Assembly (NCBI GenBank): GCA_036749735.1
Contig: DAINXV010000002.1
Location: 186,001 to 250,000, forward strand
From: Lawsonella sp012842085
GTDB taxonomy: Bacteria; Actinomycetota; Actinomycetes; Mycobacteriales; Mycobacteriaceae
Direction: 5' to 3'
Length of the DNA: 64,000 nt
Shown here piece after piece: positions 25,325-34,753 of this stretch (within the stretch, counting starts at the first letter, position 1; each line of letters opens with the position of its first letter). The position numbers were made by a program, and so were the translations under genes. The notes beneath the pieces are model-generated. The model ran no database searches and was not told where the DNA came from. It was given only the letters and a program-made list of their open reading frames with translations.

Positions 25325-26806
25325 ATGAACGCGACCCCGCAGACAAACACCAAGAAAGCCGTATCCACATTTGGAATCCCGCTTTTGGTGTTGTCGCTAC
25401 TGCAATTCATGGTCGTTGTTGACGGCACAGTGGTGAACCTTGCACTCGCACCTATCCAAAGGGAGCTGGGGCTATCCGAATCCAGCAGCTCATGGGTGAT
25501 TACTGCCTACGCGCTGGCCTATGGTGGTTTGCTGTTGCTCGGTGGTCGTATCGGCGATGTGCTGGGACGGAAGCGAGCATTCCTGATCGGCGTGGGTGTT
25601 TTTACCGTCGCTTCATTATTATGCGGCCTTTCACGATGGCCAATCATGCTTATTCTGTCGCGAGTCCTCCAAGGATTGGGGGCAGCGATTGCATCACCAT
25701 CTGGTATGGCGTTGATCGTCGTCACCTACCCACCTGGGAAGGCGCGCAACCAAGCCTTCGCGGTCTGGTCGGCCATGACCGGACTGGGCTCCGTGTTCGG
25801 ACTCATCATCGGGGGAGCACTCACCACAATCGCATGGCAGTGGATCTTCCTCATCAACGTTCCTATTGGCCTGTTCATCATTATTGCCGGGCACTACAGC
25901 TTGAGCTCGGTTGAAGGCCAGCGGATTCCACTGGACGTACGGGGTGCAATTCTCGCCACCCTCGGCTCCACCGCCATCGTGTTCGGTTTCGCCAATGCTG
26001 GCAAGGGCCTCGACAACCCCTGGGTTATCTCCGCGCTGATCATTGGTGTGGTGGTACTGGGAGCATTCTTCATCTCCCAGAAATACACCAAAAATGGCGT
26101 ACTTCCCCTCAGTCTGTTTGCTCGCCGTGACCGTCGGTGGACCTTCATTGCTATCTTCATCATTGGCATGATCATGACGACGGTTGCAGTATTTGTGGCG
26201 CTTTATGTCCAGCACATTTTGGAGTACACCACACTGCGCGCAGGGCTCGCCTTCATCCCATTCGCGTTTGCTCTGGTACTGGGAGCTGGTAGCGCCTCCA
26301 AACTTGCGATGAAGATTCAACCACGATGGATAGTGCTGTTGGGCAGCATTTCCATGGCTGGAGGATTCTTCTGGGCCTCGACGATTACTGCTACTTCCAC
26401 ATTTTGGTCTGACCTTTTCCCACCGATGATCTTCATTGGTATTGGTGTCGGACTGGTATCCATTGCACTTACTCTCTCTGCTGTTGCGGGAGTCAAACCA
26501 CTCGAAGTCGGTCCCTTGACCGCTATCTCGTTAGTTGCGCAAACCTTAGGTGGACCAATTGGCCTCACCTTCGCGGGAGCTATTGCACAGCAGTACACCC
26601 TGCGTAATGGCGGTGCTGACATTCCCATCACGGAAATGAATGCCACCCAACTTCAGGCACTTGGAGACGGCTATCTGGTGACGCTGCTGGTTTGCTTAGG
26701 CTTTGCATTACTGATGGGCCTCATTGCGGTAGTATTCATTAGATTCACAGTTCCGGAAGTCGTACAAGGCCAGAAAGCCAACGAAGCCGCAAACGAACTG
26801 GACTAG
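25325..26806 (+). CDS. DHA2 family MFS transporter (drug:H+ antiporter type)
   Basis: The 493-residue membrane protein has about 14 helices, with the MFS motif GGRIGDVLGRKRAFL after helix 2 and the antiporter motif C-like GLGSVFGLIIGGALT in helix 5. This fits the EmrB/QacA family that exports drugs or other small amphiphiles. I chose the ATG at 25325, preceded by AAGGAA; an earlier in-frame ATG at 25295 is less likely. No regulator gene is beside it. It is divergent from the hydrolase gene and lies 73 bases before proS. Confidence 0.88.
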   Translation: MNATPQTNTKKAVSTFGIPLLVLSLLQFMVVVDGTVVNLALAPIQRELGLSESSSSWVITAYALAYGGLLLLGGRIGDVLGRKRAFLIGVGVFTVASLLCGLSRWPIMLILSRVLQGLGAAIASPSGMALIVVTYPPGKARNQAFAVWSAMTGLGSVFGLIIGGALTTIAWQWIFLINVPIGLFIIIAGHYSLSSVEGQRIPLDVRGAILATLGSTAIVFGFANAGKGLDNPWVISALIIGVVVLGAFFISQKYTKNGVLPLSLFARRDRRWTFIAIFIIGMIMTTVAVFVALYVQHILEYTTLRAGLAFIPFAFALVLGAGSASKLAMKIQPRWIVLLGSISMAGGFFWASTITATSTFWSDLFPPMIFIGIGVGLVSIALTLSAVAGVKPLEVGPLTAISLVAQTLGGPIGLTFAGAIAQQYTLRNGGADIPITEMNATQLQALGDGYLVTLLVCLGFALLMGLIAVVFIRFTVPEVVQGQKANEAANELD

Positions 26807-26879
26807 TTACTGGGGATTTTGCCTTAGACATTTCCGAGTGAAGTGAGTCTTGTTGCGAAAGCGACTAGGCTGAAGATTT

Positions 26880-28622
26880 GTGATCACTAAAATGTCTACG
26901 CTTTTCCTGCGTACCCTCCGAGAAAATCCTGCTGATGCAGAAGTAGCAAGCCACAAGCTGCTGGTTCGTGCCGGTTATATCCGTCGTGTCGCGCCGGGTA
27001 TTTACTCATGGTTACCAGCAGGTCTACGAGTGCTTCGAAAAATTGAAGCTGTCGTACAAGAAGAGATGGATGCAATCGGCTCTCAACAAATTGAGCTGCC
27101 AGCACTTCTTCCTCGGGAGCCCTACGAGAAAACGAATCGGTGGACAGAATATGGGCCTGCCCTTTTCCGGCTTAAAGACCGTAAAGACGCGGATTATTTG
27201 CTAGGCCCTACGCATGAAGAGCTTTTTGCGCTAACTGTAAAAGCACAGGTCAACTCTTATAAAGACCTACCTCTTATGCTTTATCAAATCCAGACCAAGT
27301 ACCGCGACGAAGAACGTCCGCGCGCTGGATTGTTGCGGGGACGCGAATTCGTCATGAAAGACTCCTATTCTTTCGACCTTGACGACGCTGGTCTGGAAGC
27401 TGCCTATCAGGCGCACAGGGACGCATACCAACGCATTTTTGATCGGTTAGGTATTGATTACGTCATTTGCAATGCCATGTCGGGAGCCATGGGGGGATCT
27501 GCAAGTGAAGAATTTCTTGCAGTGTCACCCGCTGGCGAAGACACTTTCGTGCGCTCAACTGGCTCCGATTACGCCGCAAATGTGGAAGCTGTTCGAATTC
27601 CAGCACCGCCCGCCCAGGAAATTTCTGGCCAACCAGAGATGGTTGAAGTGGCGACGCCGGGTGCCACGGCCATAGACGAGTTGGTCGTTTCTTTGCATGA
27701 GCAGGGGCAAACCGATATCACGGCAGCAGATACCCTGAAGTGCCTCATGTTGAAGAAACAAGTGGTTGACAAAGAGGGCGAAACTGCCTGGGAACCCTTC
27801 GGTGTATTTGTGCCAGGGGATCGGGATCTGGATGACAATCGCCTTGAAGCAGCGCTCGACCCACAACCGGTTGAACTTTTTGAGGAAGACGACTTTAAGA
27901 AGTATCCGTTCATCGAAAAAGGCTACACCGGACCGCGGGAACTGCTTGCCAACGATATTCCGGTTTATGTTGATCCCCGCTGTGTTTCCGGTTCCCGGTG
28001 GGTTATCGGTGGCGGCAAAGCCGATACACACATCCTTAATGCGGTGTGTGGACGGGACTTTGAACCCACCGGCGTGCTCGATGTTGCTACGGTTCGGGAA
28101 GGGGATCCAGCACCGGACGGCAAAGGTCAATTAACACTTGCCCGAGGCATCGAAATCGGACATATTTTCCAACTCGGTCGAAAATATGCTGACGCGTTCG
28201 AGCTGGACGTACTGGGTGAAAATGGGAAACCTCAGCGGGTGACTATGGGGTCCTACGGCATTGGTGTTTCTCGCCTAGTGGCAGTAGTCGCTGAACAGTT
28301 CCATGATGAAAAGGGACTGCGGTGGCCTGCTGAAATTGCTCCTTGGGATGTGCATGTCGTTATTGCTAACAAGGGTGAGGGTGTCGCTGAAGAAGCCCAC
28401 AAGATTAGCGAAAAGCTTTCTGCGGAAGGACTGGATGTCCTCCTTGATGATCGTAAGGCTTCTCCCGGCGTTAAGTTTAAAGACTCTGAACTGCTTGGTA
28501 TGCCGCATGTCCTGATTATTGGACGTGGATGGAAGAACGGGCTTGTTGAACTTCGCAACCGAATCACTGGAGAAACAGTAGAGGTGCCTCCGCAAGAAGC
28601 CCTTGCGACGCTTATAAGCTAG
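26880..28622 (+). CDS. proS: Prolyl-tRNA synthetase
   Basis: ProS charges tRNA-Pro; this is the bacterial type with an editing (INS) domain. The 580-residue protein has class II motif 1 near the N terminus, motif 2 (YRDEERPRAGLLRGREFVMKD), the editing domain at about 225-395 and motif 3 (GSYGIGVSRLVAV), then the anticodon-binding domain. The GTG at 26880 begins MITKMSTLFLRTLREN, as in relatives; it has no ribosome site, so the mRNA may be leaderless. A strong terminator follows. Confidence 0.96.
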   Translation: MITKMSTLFLRTLRENPADAEVASHKLLVRAGYIRRVAPGIYSWLPAGLRVLRKIEAVVQEEMDAIGSQQIELPALLPREPYEKTNRWTEYGPALFRLKDRKDADYLLGPTHEELFALTVKAQVNSYKDLPLMLYQIQTKYRDEERPRAGLLRGREFVMKDSYSFDLDDAGLEAAYQAHRDAYQRIFDRLGIDYVICNAMSGAMGGSASEEFLAVSPAGEDTFVRSTGSDYAANVEAVRIPAPPAQEISGQPEMVEVATPGATAIDELVVSLHEQGQTDITAADTLKCLMLKKQVVDKEGETAWEPFGVFVPGDRDLDDNRLEAALDPQPVELFEEDDFKKYPFIEKGYTGPRELLANDIPVYVDPRCVSGSRWVIGGGKADTHILNAVCGRDFEPTGVLDVATVREGDPAPDGKGQLTLARGIEIGHIFQLGRKYADAFELDVLGENGKPQRVTMGSYGIGVSRLVAVVAEQFHDEKGLRWPAEIAPWDVHVVIANKGEGVAEEAHKISEKLSAEGLDVLLDDRKASPGVKFKDSELLGMPHVLIIGRGWKNGLVELRNRITGETVEVPPQEALATLIS

Positions 28623-28646
28623 CGCATATTAGATACCGGTTCATCA

Positions 28647-28690
28647 AAAAGTGGCGGTTATGGAGCAAGCTCCTACCGCCACTTTTGTTT
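28647..28690. terminator. Bidirectional terminator after proS
   Basis: A 12-bp stem (AAAAGTGGCGGT at 28647-28658 with ACCGCCACTTTT at 28675-28686) encloses an inner GGAG/CTCC stem. A and T runs at both ends serve both strands. Confidence 0.88.
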
Positions 28691-28698
28691 AACCTAAC

Positions 28699-29415
28699 CT
28701 AGTAAGGAAAATCGACCGTACCGGACTGGGTGGGAGTGGATCCGGTAATTGGTGTATCTACACTACCGGTGGAATCCGTAGTGGAATCAGCAGAGTCGGT
28801 AGGTGTCGATACACCACCGTCATAAGAATCCCACTGGTTGTTCCAGTATTCATATCCGCTAAGGTCGTTATCTTCGTAGGGTGACTCGTCTTCCGTAGTG
28901 GAAGGAGTGGAAATAGAGGGCTTTTCGGGATCTGGGGACGTTCCAGGAGAAACCTCATCCTTATCCGCTTCGTCAAGCCGTTTGAGACCCGGCAGCGGAT
29001 CCACAGCCGGTGACGTCCCTGCTGCAATGCGCCAGCGTGCAACCCACTCCACGCAGCTCAATAAAGCTTGTACGGCTAGTTTCCGTGATTCCGCAGCGAC
29101 GCTATTCTGCAAGGCCTGCGACCACGCAACTGCACAATCTTCTTCAATCCGAGCCGCCAACTGAATAGCTGTAAGGTTGTCCCAGACCCCTTTTTCGCTT
29201 GTATAAGCGAGTTCTGGTTCGGGGGGAGTAAGATCGTTCGTTCTCATAAATTTGAGAATCCGGTTCCGGCGTGCGCGGTGAGCAGACCACACTTTCGCAA
29301 CTGAACTATTGCGAGTACCAGAAATGTACGCTGACACGACTCCATAGCCGAAAATGGCTGCGTATTCAGCTTCTAACGCTTTGCTGAGGGGTCCGAGATC
29401 ATCTTGTGGGCTCAT
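28699..29415 (-). CDS. DUF4439 ferritin-like protein with low-complexity tail
   Basis: Residues 1-155 form a DUF4439 domain, a ferritin-like helical bundle, with ALEAEYAAIFGYGVV near the start and IEEDCAVAW later. From about residue 165 to 238 the chain is rich in Ser, Thr, Asp and Pro and looks disordered. The function of DUF4439 is unknown. The start at 29415 overlaps the stop of the upstream lipoprotein gene (ATGA), which decides it against an earlier start at 29466. Both genes sit between proS and rimP, as Rv2843 and Rv2844 do in M. tuberculosis. Confidence 0.85.
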   Translation of the reverse strand: MSPQDDLGPLSKALEAEYAAIFGYGVVSAYISGTRNSSVAKVWSAHRARRNRILKFMRTNDLTPPEPELAYTSEKGVWDNLTAIQLAARIEEDCAVAWSQALQNSVAAESRKLAVQALLSCVEWVARWRIAAGTSPAVDPLPGLKRLDEADKDEVSPGTSPDPEKPSISTPSTTEDESPYEDNDLSGYEYWNNQWDSYDGGVSTPTDSADSTTDSTGSVDTPITGSTPTQSGTVDFPY

Positions 29416-29891
29416 GCCAACACCACCCCCTGTAGAGCGGAACAGCTTGCTCCGATACTTCCGCAAAGACCGGCACGGTACCCAGAACTGCGGGACACCA
29501 CATCAAGAGCCTGCTGCGCGGATTCGGCTAGTCGTTCTCGAAGCTGTTCGAGCGTGGCATTGGCGGGAACCTGTTTGTTTTTGGGAGGAGCAGCTGGCTC
29601 TTCCCATAGTTCCACTTGGCGTTCGATCTCCGCCTTTAACGCCTCCACATGTGCTTGGCGAACGGTAATAACATCTCCCACTAAAGTGTTTTCATCCCGA
29701 ATCGCCCGAGCTAGCGCTAAATCCTGCCGGGCGCTGTTGAGTAAATTATGGAGAGGATCAGGTTCATTGTGTTTACCTGGTGAACAAGCGCTAACAACGG
29801 TGACTGCGGGTAGTCCAAGTAGACCCGCCAGCACGGTGCGTCTGCTCACCCCTTTAGAGATGAGTAAGTCTGAGAGATTTTCTTTAGCCAC
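29412..29891 (-). CDS. Putative Tat-type lipoprotein (Rv2843/Rv2844 locus)
   Basis: The 159-residue protein begins with a twin-arginine-like signal (SRRTVLAGLLG at about 16-26) and a lipobox VSAC with Cys36, so it is probably exported folded and anchored by lipid. The rest is helical with Glu- and Arg-rich segments. No enzyme motif is visible. Its stop overlaps the start of the DUF4439 gene by four bases, so the two are probably partners at the outer face of the membrane. The substrate or role is unknown. Confidence 0.78.
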   Translation of the reverse strand: MAKENLSDLLISKGVSRRTVLAGLLGLPAVTVVSACSPGKHNEPDPLHNLLNSARQDLALARAIRDENTLVGDVITVRQAHVEALKAEIERQVELWEEPAAPPKNKQVPANATLEQLRERLAESAQQALDVVSRSSGYRAGLCGSIGASCSALQGVVLA

Positions 29892-30007
29892 GGCGCCTAT
29901 TGTGCCAGAGTCTCGTCGGAACTGGGGAGTCCATTTCGGTAGGTCTACGAAAAACCATGAATTACCGGTACTCTGAAGACAAACGCCCTAGCAAAGGAAT
30001 CACCTTA

Positions 30008-30604
30008 ATGGCTTCTCCGCGCAACCCACCAACGGGAAAATTGGCTTCAGCTGACCATATTGAACGCTATGTCTCTCCAGTTTTAGAGTCACATGGGGCT
30101 CACCTCGTCGATATTAAGTTTTCGCGTGACGGCCGCGACCATGTGATTGAACTGTGCGTCGACAATGACACTGTTGAGGGTCTTACTCTTGACGACATTG
30201 TGGTTCTCTCTGAGGAGCTATCTGCTGAACTGGATACCCAGGACATGGGGACAGACCCCTACCTTCTGCAGGTGACTACTCCCGGCGTTGATCGTCCTTT
30301 AGACAGCCCGCTTTTGTGGCGTCGGAATAGAGGGCATCTAGTAGACATAACCTTTACTGATGGCACTTCCTTGACGGGACGTATCGGTTCGGTAACCGAT
30401 GACGAAGTCCGTATTATTACTGCAGCTCCCACCAAAAAGGGACAACCCCTGAAATTGAAGGGAATTAAAGTACGTCCAGTTGCGTTTGCAGAAGTAGCGA
30501 AGGCTGTAGTGCAAATTGAATTTTCTCAATCCAGACAGTTGGATTGGGAAATTGCACAAGATGACGAACGAATAGAAGCTCTGCTTACCCAGAAAGGGAA
30601 CTAA
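30008..30604 (+). CDS. rimP: Ribosome maturation factor RimP
   Basis: RimP aids 30S assembly around S12. The 198-residue protein has VLESHGAHLVDIKFSRDG, LDDIVVLSEELSAELD and YLLQVTTPGVDRPL, all family signatures, and an Sm-like C-terminal domain. I chose the ATG at 30008, preceded by AAAGGAA at 29994-30000; an ATG 108 bases upstream lies in frame but adds 36 non-conserved residues. It lies three bases before nusA. Confidence 0.95.
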   Translation: MASPRNPPTGKLASADHIERYVSPVLESHGAHLVDIKFSRDGRDHVIELCVDNDTVEGLTLDDIVVLSEELSAELDTQDMGTDPYLLQVTTPGVDRPLDSPLLWRRNRGHLVDITFTDGTSLTGRIGSVTDDEVRIITAAPTKKGQPLKLKGIKVRPVAFAEVAKAVVQIEFSQSRQLDWEIAQDDERIEALLTQKGN

Positions 30605-30607
30605 TAA

Positions 30608-31621
30608 GTGAATATCGATCTAGCTGCATTGCGAATGATTGAGTCTGATAAGGGAATCCCTGTCAGCGACATGATTGAAACAATTCAACAAGCTCTTCTG
30701 AGTGCTTACCGGCACACCGAAGATCACAAGCCGCATGCCCGGATTGAAATAAATGAAAAAACTGGTGAAGTTGCCGTCATAGTGACCGAACTGGATGAAG
30801 ACGGAAATCTTATTTCGGAGTATGACGACACTCCGAGCGATTTTGGACGTATCGCGGCTACCACTGCGCGCCAAGTTATTGTGCAGCGGCTCCGAGACGC
30901 CGAAAATGAGCGCACATATGGGCAATACTCTGCCCAACGGGGGGAGATCGTCGCCGGCATTGTGCAACGCGATGCAGCCGCTAACCAACGTGGCATGGTG
31001 GTCGTTCAACTAGGTACCGAGCTGGATTCACAAGAAGGTATTTTGGCGCCTAGTGAACAAGTACCGGGGGAGCAGTACAACCACGGCGACCGGCTGAAGT
31101 TTTTTGTCGTCGGGGTACGTCGAGGAATGTCCTCAACCCAAATTTTGCTATCCCGTACACACCCGAACATGGTGCGTGAACTATTCCGCTTAGAAGTCCC
31201 CGAAATTGATGCAAAAGAGGTAGAAATTACCTCGGTAGCACGCGAGGCAGGACATCGCTCCAAGATTGCGGTGCGCTCGTTGGAAGAAGGTGTCAACGCC
31301 AAGGGAGCTTGTATCGGCCCCATGGGACAGCGGGTTCGCAACGTCATGCGTGAACTTGGTGGAGAGAAGATAGACATCATCGATTGGGATGAAGATCCCG
31401 GTACTTTCGTAGGTAATGCACTTTCTCCTGCGAAGGCACTGTCTGTCACCGTACTTGACGAAGAAGCCAAAGCAGCGCGTGTGGTCGTGCCCGATTATCA
31501 GCTTTCGCTGGCTATCGGGAAAGAAGGCCAAAATGCACGTTTAGCTGCACGTTTGACTGGATGGCGAATTGATATCCGATCGGATGGAGTGACGAAAGCT
31601 CCGGGCGAATCGGCTGAATAG
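30608..31621 (+). CDS. nusA: Transcription elongation/termination factor NusA
   Basis: NusA binds RNA polymerase and modulates pausing, termination and antitermination. The 337-residue protein has the N-terminal RNAP-binding domain, an S1 domain (about 110-185), then two KH domains (IGPMGQRVRNV and IGKEGQNARLAARLTGW). It lacks the C-terminal acidic repeats of enterobacterial NusA, as usual in actinobacteria. The start is GTG at 30608, three bases after rimP. The ylxR gene that normally follows nusA is not here. Confidence 0.97.
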   Translation: MNIDLAALRMIESDKGIPVSDMIETIQQALLSAYRHTEDHKPHARIEINEKTGEVAVIVTELDEDGNLISEYDDTPSDFGRIAATTARQVIVQRLRDAENERTYGQYSAQRGEIVAGIVQRDAAANQRGMVVVQLGTELDSQEGILAPSEQVPGEQYNHGDRLKFFVVGVRRGMSSTQILLSRTHPNMVRELFRLEVPEIDAKEVEITSVAREAGHRSKIAVRSLEEGVNAKGACIGPMGQRVRNVMRELGGEKIDIIDWDEDPGTFVGNALSPAKALSVTVLDEEAKAARVVVPDYQLSLAIGKEGQNARLAARLTGWRIDIRSDGVTKAPGESAE

Positions 31622-31941
31622 GTAGCTGTTTGCAGGCAGACACGCTTCTGTGAAGCTTCTTCAATTCTGTACTCTGCCTTGTTATTCGCTACAATAGTTG
31701 TGTTGTGCGCAAAATTTTTCATAGCTGCGCATATTAGGTTGTTTTGCATTGATTAAGCAGCTCAAGCTTAGTCAGTAGAATGCGACAACTTAGGCAATGA
31801 GTTATTGCTTTTTGCCTCAGATACGAAAGTGAGAACGACCCCTGATGAGTACACCGTGAAGTCCCAACGATGAACGGCATCAAAGTAACAATCTGAGGTC
31901 AGCATCCTGGAAGGCTGCTTGACCTCTGAGTGAGGAGAAAA
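31622..31941 (+). other. nusA-infB spacer: structured infB leader, no ylxR
   Basis: This 320-base stretch holds no gene. A -10-like TACAAT is at 31690-31695, without a good -35. A small hairpin GCAAT/ATTGC (31794-31808) is followed by TTTTT, a possible attenuator. A second hairpin (31895-31926) stands just before the infB ribosome site. In most relatives ylxR occupies this position. Confidence 0.6.
31895..31926 (+). promoter_or_regulatory. Hairpin directly upstream of the infB ribosome-binding site
   Basis: GAGGTCA (31895-31901) and TGACCTC (31920-31926) form a 7-bp stem, extended inside by GC/GC beside a bulged T. The GAGGAG of infB starts five bases after it. It may adjust IF2 translation. 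Confidence 0.45.
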
Positions 31942-34692
31942 GTGGCTGGAAAGGCCCGTGTACATGAGCTTGCAAAAGAGCTCGAAGTCACATCTAAAGA
32001 ACTACTTGAAACCCTGAATGAACTGGGTGAATTCGTAAAATCTGCGAGTTCGACAGTCGAGCCTCCCGTTGCTCGACGCGTGCGTAAATTCTACGCAGAT
32101 AAAGCTGCTAAAGAAGCTCCCAAGAAAGAGAAGGAAGCTTCTAGCGCCAAAACAAAGTCAACCGCAAAGACTTCAAAACCCGCTGCTAAGAAAGCTTCTT
32201 CAGAAAAGAAGCCGAGCAGCCCCAAGAAAACAGCAGCGAAAGCTTCCAAACCATCCCCCAAAACAGCTGCTGAAAAGGCCGAAAAGAAATCAGCTCCGAC
32301 CCCCAACACTGCAGCAAAGAAAACTGCTGACAAAAAGGCTCCCAAGCCGGGGCCCAAGCCGGGTGCGGAGAGTAAGAGTGAAAAATCGGCTGCTAAACCT
32401 AAGAAGCCAGGATCTCGTCCTTCACCGTTAGCCGCAGCTAAGGCTGCTGCGCGCCGGCCCAAGGTTGCTAATAACCCCTTCTCTACGCCCGATGAGGACA
32501 CGAGCCGTGCTATGCCCCGTCCGGGCGGCGGACGGAAGAGCCAAGGTCCCGGCCGTCGTAGCCAGCCGTCCGGTGGCCGTAGTCGACGTGGACATGTCCC
32601 CACTCCTAAGGCGATGCCGCGCCACTCTGAAGTAGCAGAAGAGATGGTGCCGGCAAGCAGCAAGCCGGAGAAGCGCTCCAGCAAGCGCAGCTCAAACTAC
32701 CGTAAGAGTGGCCCCCACCATCAAAGCGGTGGTGGTTTCCGGCCCGCACGCGGTGGTCGCCGCGGAGGTACTGCCGGCGCATTCGGCAAGGGCGGTACTA
32801 CTGCTTCACAACGCCGTAAGAAGAAATCGAAGCGTCAGAAGCGCCAAGAATTTGAGACGATGCAGGCTCCTTCAATTGGAGGCGTGCGTCTACCTAAGGG
32901 CGATGGACAAACTGTACGTTTGCCGCGCGGAGCTTCTCTGGCTGATTTTGCTGAGAAGATCAATGCCGATCCCGCATCACTAGTCCAGGTGCTGTTTAAC
33001 CTGGGCGAAATGGTGACCGCTACACAGTCAGTATCAGACGATGTTCTTGAACTTCTGGGTGACGAGATGAACTTTAAAGTTCAGGTCGTGAGCCCCGAGG
33101 ACGAAGATCGCGAACTTCTGGAATCCTTCGATCTGGAATTTGGTACGGACGACGGCGACGACGACGATCTGGAACGCCGCCCGCCGGTAGTGACCATCAT
33201 GGGTCACGTTGACCATGGTAAGACCCGCCTGTTGGACACCATTCGTCGCACTAACGTTGGTGAACAAGAAGCCGGTGGTATTACTCAGCACATTGGTGCC
33301 TACCAGGTTCGGATCCCCCTGGATGGCCGTAATCGTGTTATCACCTTTATTGACACCCCTGGTCACGAAGCGTTTACCGCCATGCGTGCCCGTGGCGCTA
33401 AGTCCACCGACTTGGCAGTTATCGTGGTCGCAGCAGACGACGGCGTGATGCCCCAGACCGTGGAAGCAATCAACCACGCCAAGGCAGCAGATGTGCCGAT
33501 CGTAGTTGCGGTGACCAAGATTGATAAGGAAGCCGCGAACCCTGAACGGGTGCGTGGACAGCTCACCGAGTACGGTCTTATCCCCGAAGAATATGGTGGC
33601 GAAACCATGTTTGTGGATATTGACGCCCGTCACGGAGTCAATATTGACAAGCTCTTAGAGGCGGTACTGCTGACTACTGACGCAACTCTCGATTTGCGCG
33701 CCAACCCAGACATGCTGGCGCAAGGTGTTGCTATTGAAGCCCACCTTGACCGCGGACGTGGCCCCATGGCGACGGTGCTGGTGCAGCGCGGCACTTTGGA
33801 AGTGGGCGACTCGGTAGTCGCTGGCGAAGCCTACGGTCGTGTCCGTCGCATGATCGATGAATATGGCAATGATATTGACGTTGCTAAGCCCTCCCGCCCG
33901 GTGCAGGTGTTGGGATTCACGAGTGTTCCTGGTGCCGGCGATAACTTTATGGTTGTCGAAGAAGACCGTATTGCCCGCCAGATCGCAGAGAAGCGCGACG
34001 CACGTAAACGTAACGCTCTAGCCGCTAAGGCTCGCAAGCGCGTCAACCTGGAGGACCTCGACGAGGTGCTTAAGGAGACCAGCCAACTCAACCTTATTCT
34101 TAAGGGTGATAACGCTGGTACGGTTGAGGCTCTCGAATCGTCATTGCTTGATATTGAGATGGACGACGAAGTTGAGCTCAACATCATTGACCGTGGTGTT
34201 GGTGCCGTCACCGAGACTAACGTCACGTTGGCACAAGCCTCCGACGCCGTCATTGTTGGGTTTAACGTTCGCGCCGAAGGTAAAGCGACAGAGATCGCTA
34301 ACCGTGAAGGTGTCGAGATTCGTTACTACACCGTCATCTACGAGGCCATTGAAGAAATTGAGAAGGCCCTGAAAGGCATGCTCAAGCCGATTTACGAAGA
34401 AAATATTATCGGCCACGCAGAGATTCGTGCCCTCTTCAAATCCTCCAAGGTCGGTACCATTGCCGGCTGTATGGTTAAGGACGGTAAAGTTCGTCGTAAC
34501 GCCAAGGCCCGTATTGTCCGCGACGGTACTGTGGCCTGTCCCGAAACAACCATCAACTCCCTACGTCGAGAGAAAGATGACGTCACGGAAGTTCGAGAAG
34601 GTTTCGAGTGTGGCTTGACCGTCGGCTACAGCGACATCAAGGTGGATGATGTCATTGAGGTCTACGAGATTGTCGAAAAGGCTCGTAGCTAA
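31942..34692 (+). CDS. infB: Translation initiation factor IF-2
   Basis: IF2 is the GTPase that brings initiator tRNA to the ribosome. The 916-residue protein has the small N-terminal IF2N fold (ARVHELAKELEVTSKELL), a basic Lys/Ala/Pro-rich disordered stretch (about 60-310), then the GTPase domain with GHVDHGKT, DTPGHEAF and the NKID-type TKIDKE, and domains II to IV ending in VGYSDIKVDDVIEVYEI. GTG at 31942 is chosen because GAGGAG ends seven bases upstream; an in-frame GTG at 31930 overlaps that site. A very strong terminator follows, which isolates infB from the inserted transporter genes. Confidence 0.97.
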   Translation: MAGKARVHELAKELEVTSKELLETLNELGEFVKSASSTVEPPVARRVRKFYADKAAKEAPKKEKEASSAKTKSTAKTSKPAAKKASSEKKPSSPKKTAAKASKPSPKTAAEKAEKKSAPTPNTAAKKTADKKAPKPGPKPGAESKSEKSAAKPKKPGSRPSPLAAAKAAARRPKVANNPFSTPDEDTSRAMPRPGGGRKSQGPGRRSQPSGGRSRRGHVPTPKAMPRHSEVAEEMVPASSKPEKRSSKRSSNYRKSGPHHQSGGGFRPARGGRRGGTAGAFGKGGTTASQRRKKKSKRQKRQEFETMQAPSIGGVRLPKGDGQTVRLPRGASLADFAEKINADPASLVQVLFNLGEMVTATQSVSDDVLELLGDEMNFKVQVVSPEDEDRELLESFDLEFGTDDGDDDDLERRPPVVTIMGHVDHGKTRLLDTIRRTNVGEQEAGGITQHIGAYQVRIPLDGRNRVITFIDTPGHEAFTAMRARGAKSTDLAVIVVAADDGVMPQTVEAINHAKAADVPIVVAVTKIDKEAANPERVRGQLTEYGLIPEEYGGETMFVDIDARHGVNIDKLLEAVLLTTDATLDLRANPDMLAQGVAIEAHLDRGRGPMATVLVQRGTLEVGDSVVAGEAYGRVRRMIDEYGNDIDVAKPSRPVQVLGFTSVPGAGDNFMVVEEDRIARQIAEKRDARKRNALAAKARKRVNLEDLDEVLKETSQLNLILKGDNAGTVEALESSLLDIEMDDEVELNIIDRGVGAVTETNVTLAQASDAVIVGFNVRAEGKATEIANREGVEIRYYTVIYEAIEEIEKALKGMLKPIYEENIIGHAEIRALFKSSKVGTIAGCMVKDGKVRRNAKARIVRDGTVACPETTINSLRREKDDVTEVREGFECGLTVGYSDIKVDDVIEVYEIVEKARS

Positions 34693-34707
34693 AAACTACA
34701 CATAGTG

Positions 34708-34753
34708 GCAATGTGGCTGACTCTCTATTCGAGAGTCAGCCACATTGCTTTTT
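34708..34753 (+). terminator. Rho-independent terminator after infB
   Basis: A perfect 18-bp stem (34708-34725 with 34731-34748), a 5-base loop and TTTTT at 34749-34753: the strongest terminator in the window. Confidence 0.95.

Noticed and set aside
26807..26879. Possible promoter or T-box leader before proS
   Set aside because: Only 73 bases are available; no T-box sequence or clear hairpin is present, only weak -10-like words.
31835..31870. CTGATGAG followed by GAAG, like the core of a hammerhead ribozyme
   Set aside because: The bases between the two boxes do not form stem II, the second box is GAAG and not GAAA, and stems I and III are missing.
33034..33633. 199-residue open frame opposite infB
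   Set aside because: It is antisense to the IF2 GTPase domain and rich in His and Asn, as expected from a shadow frame.
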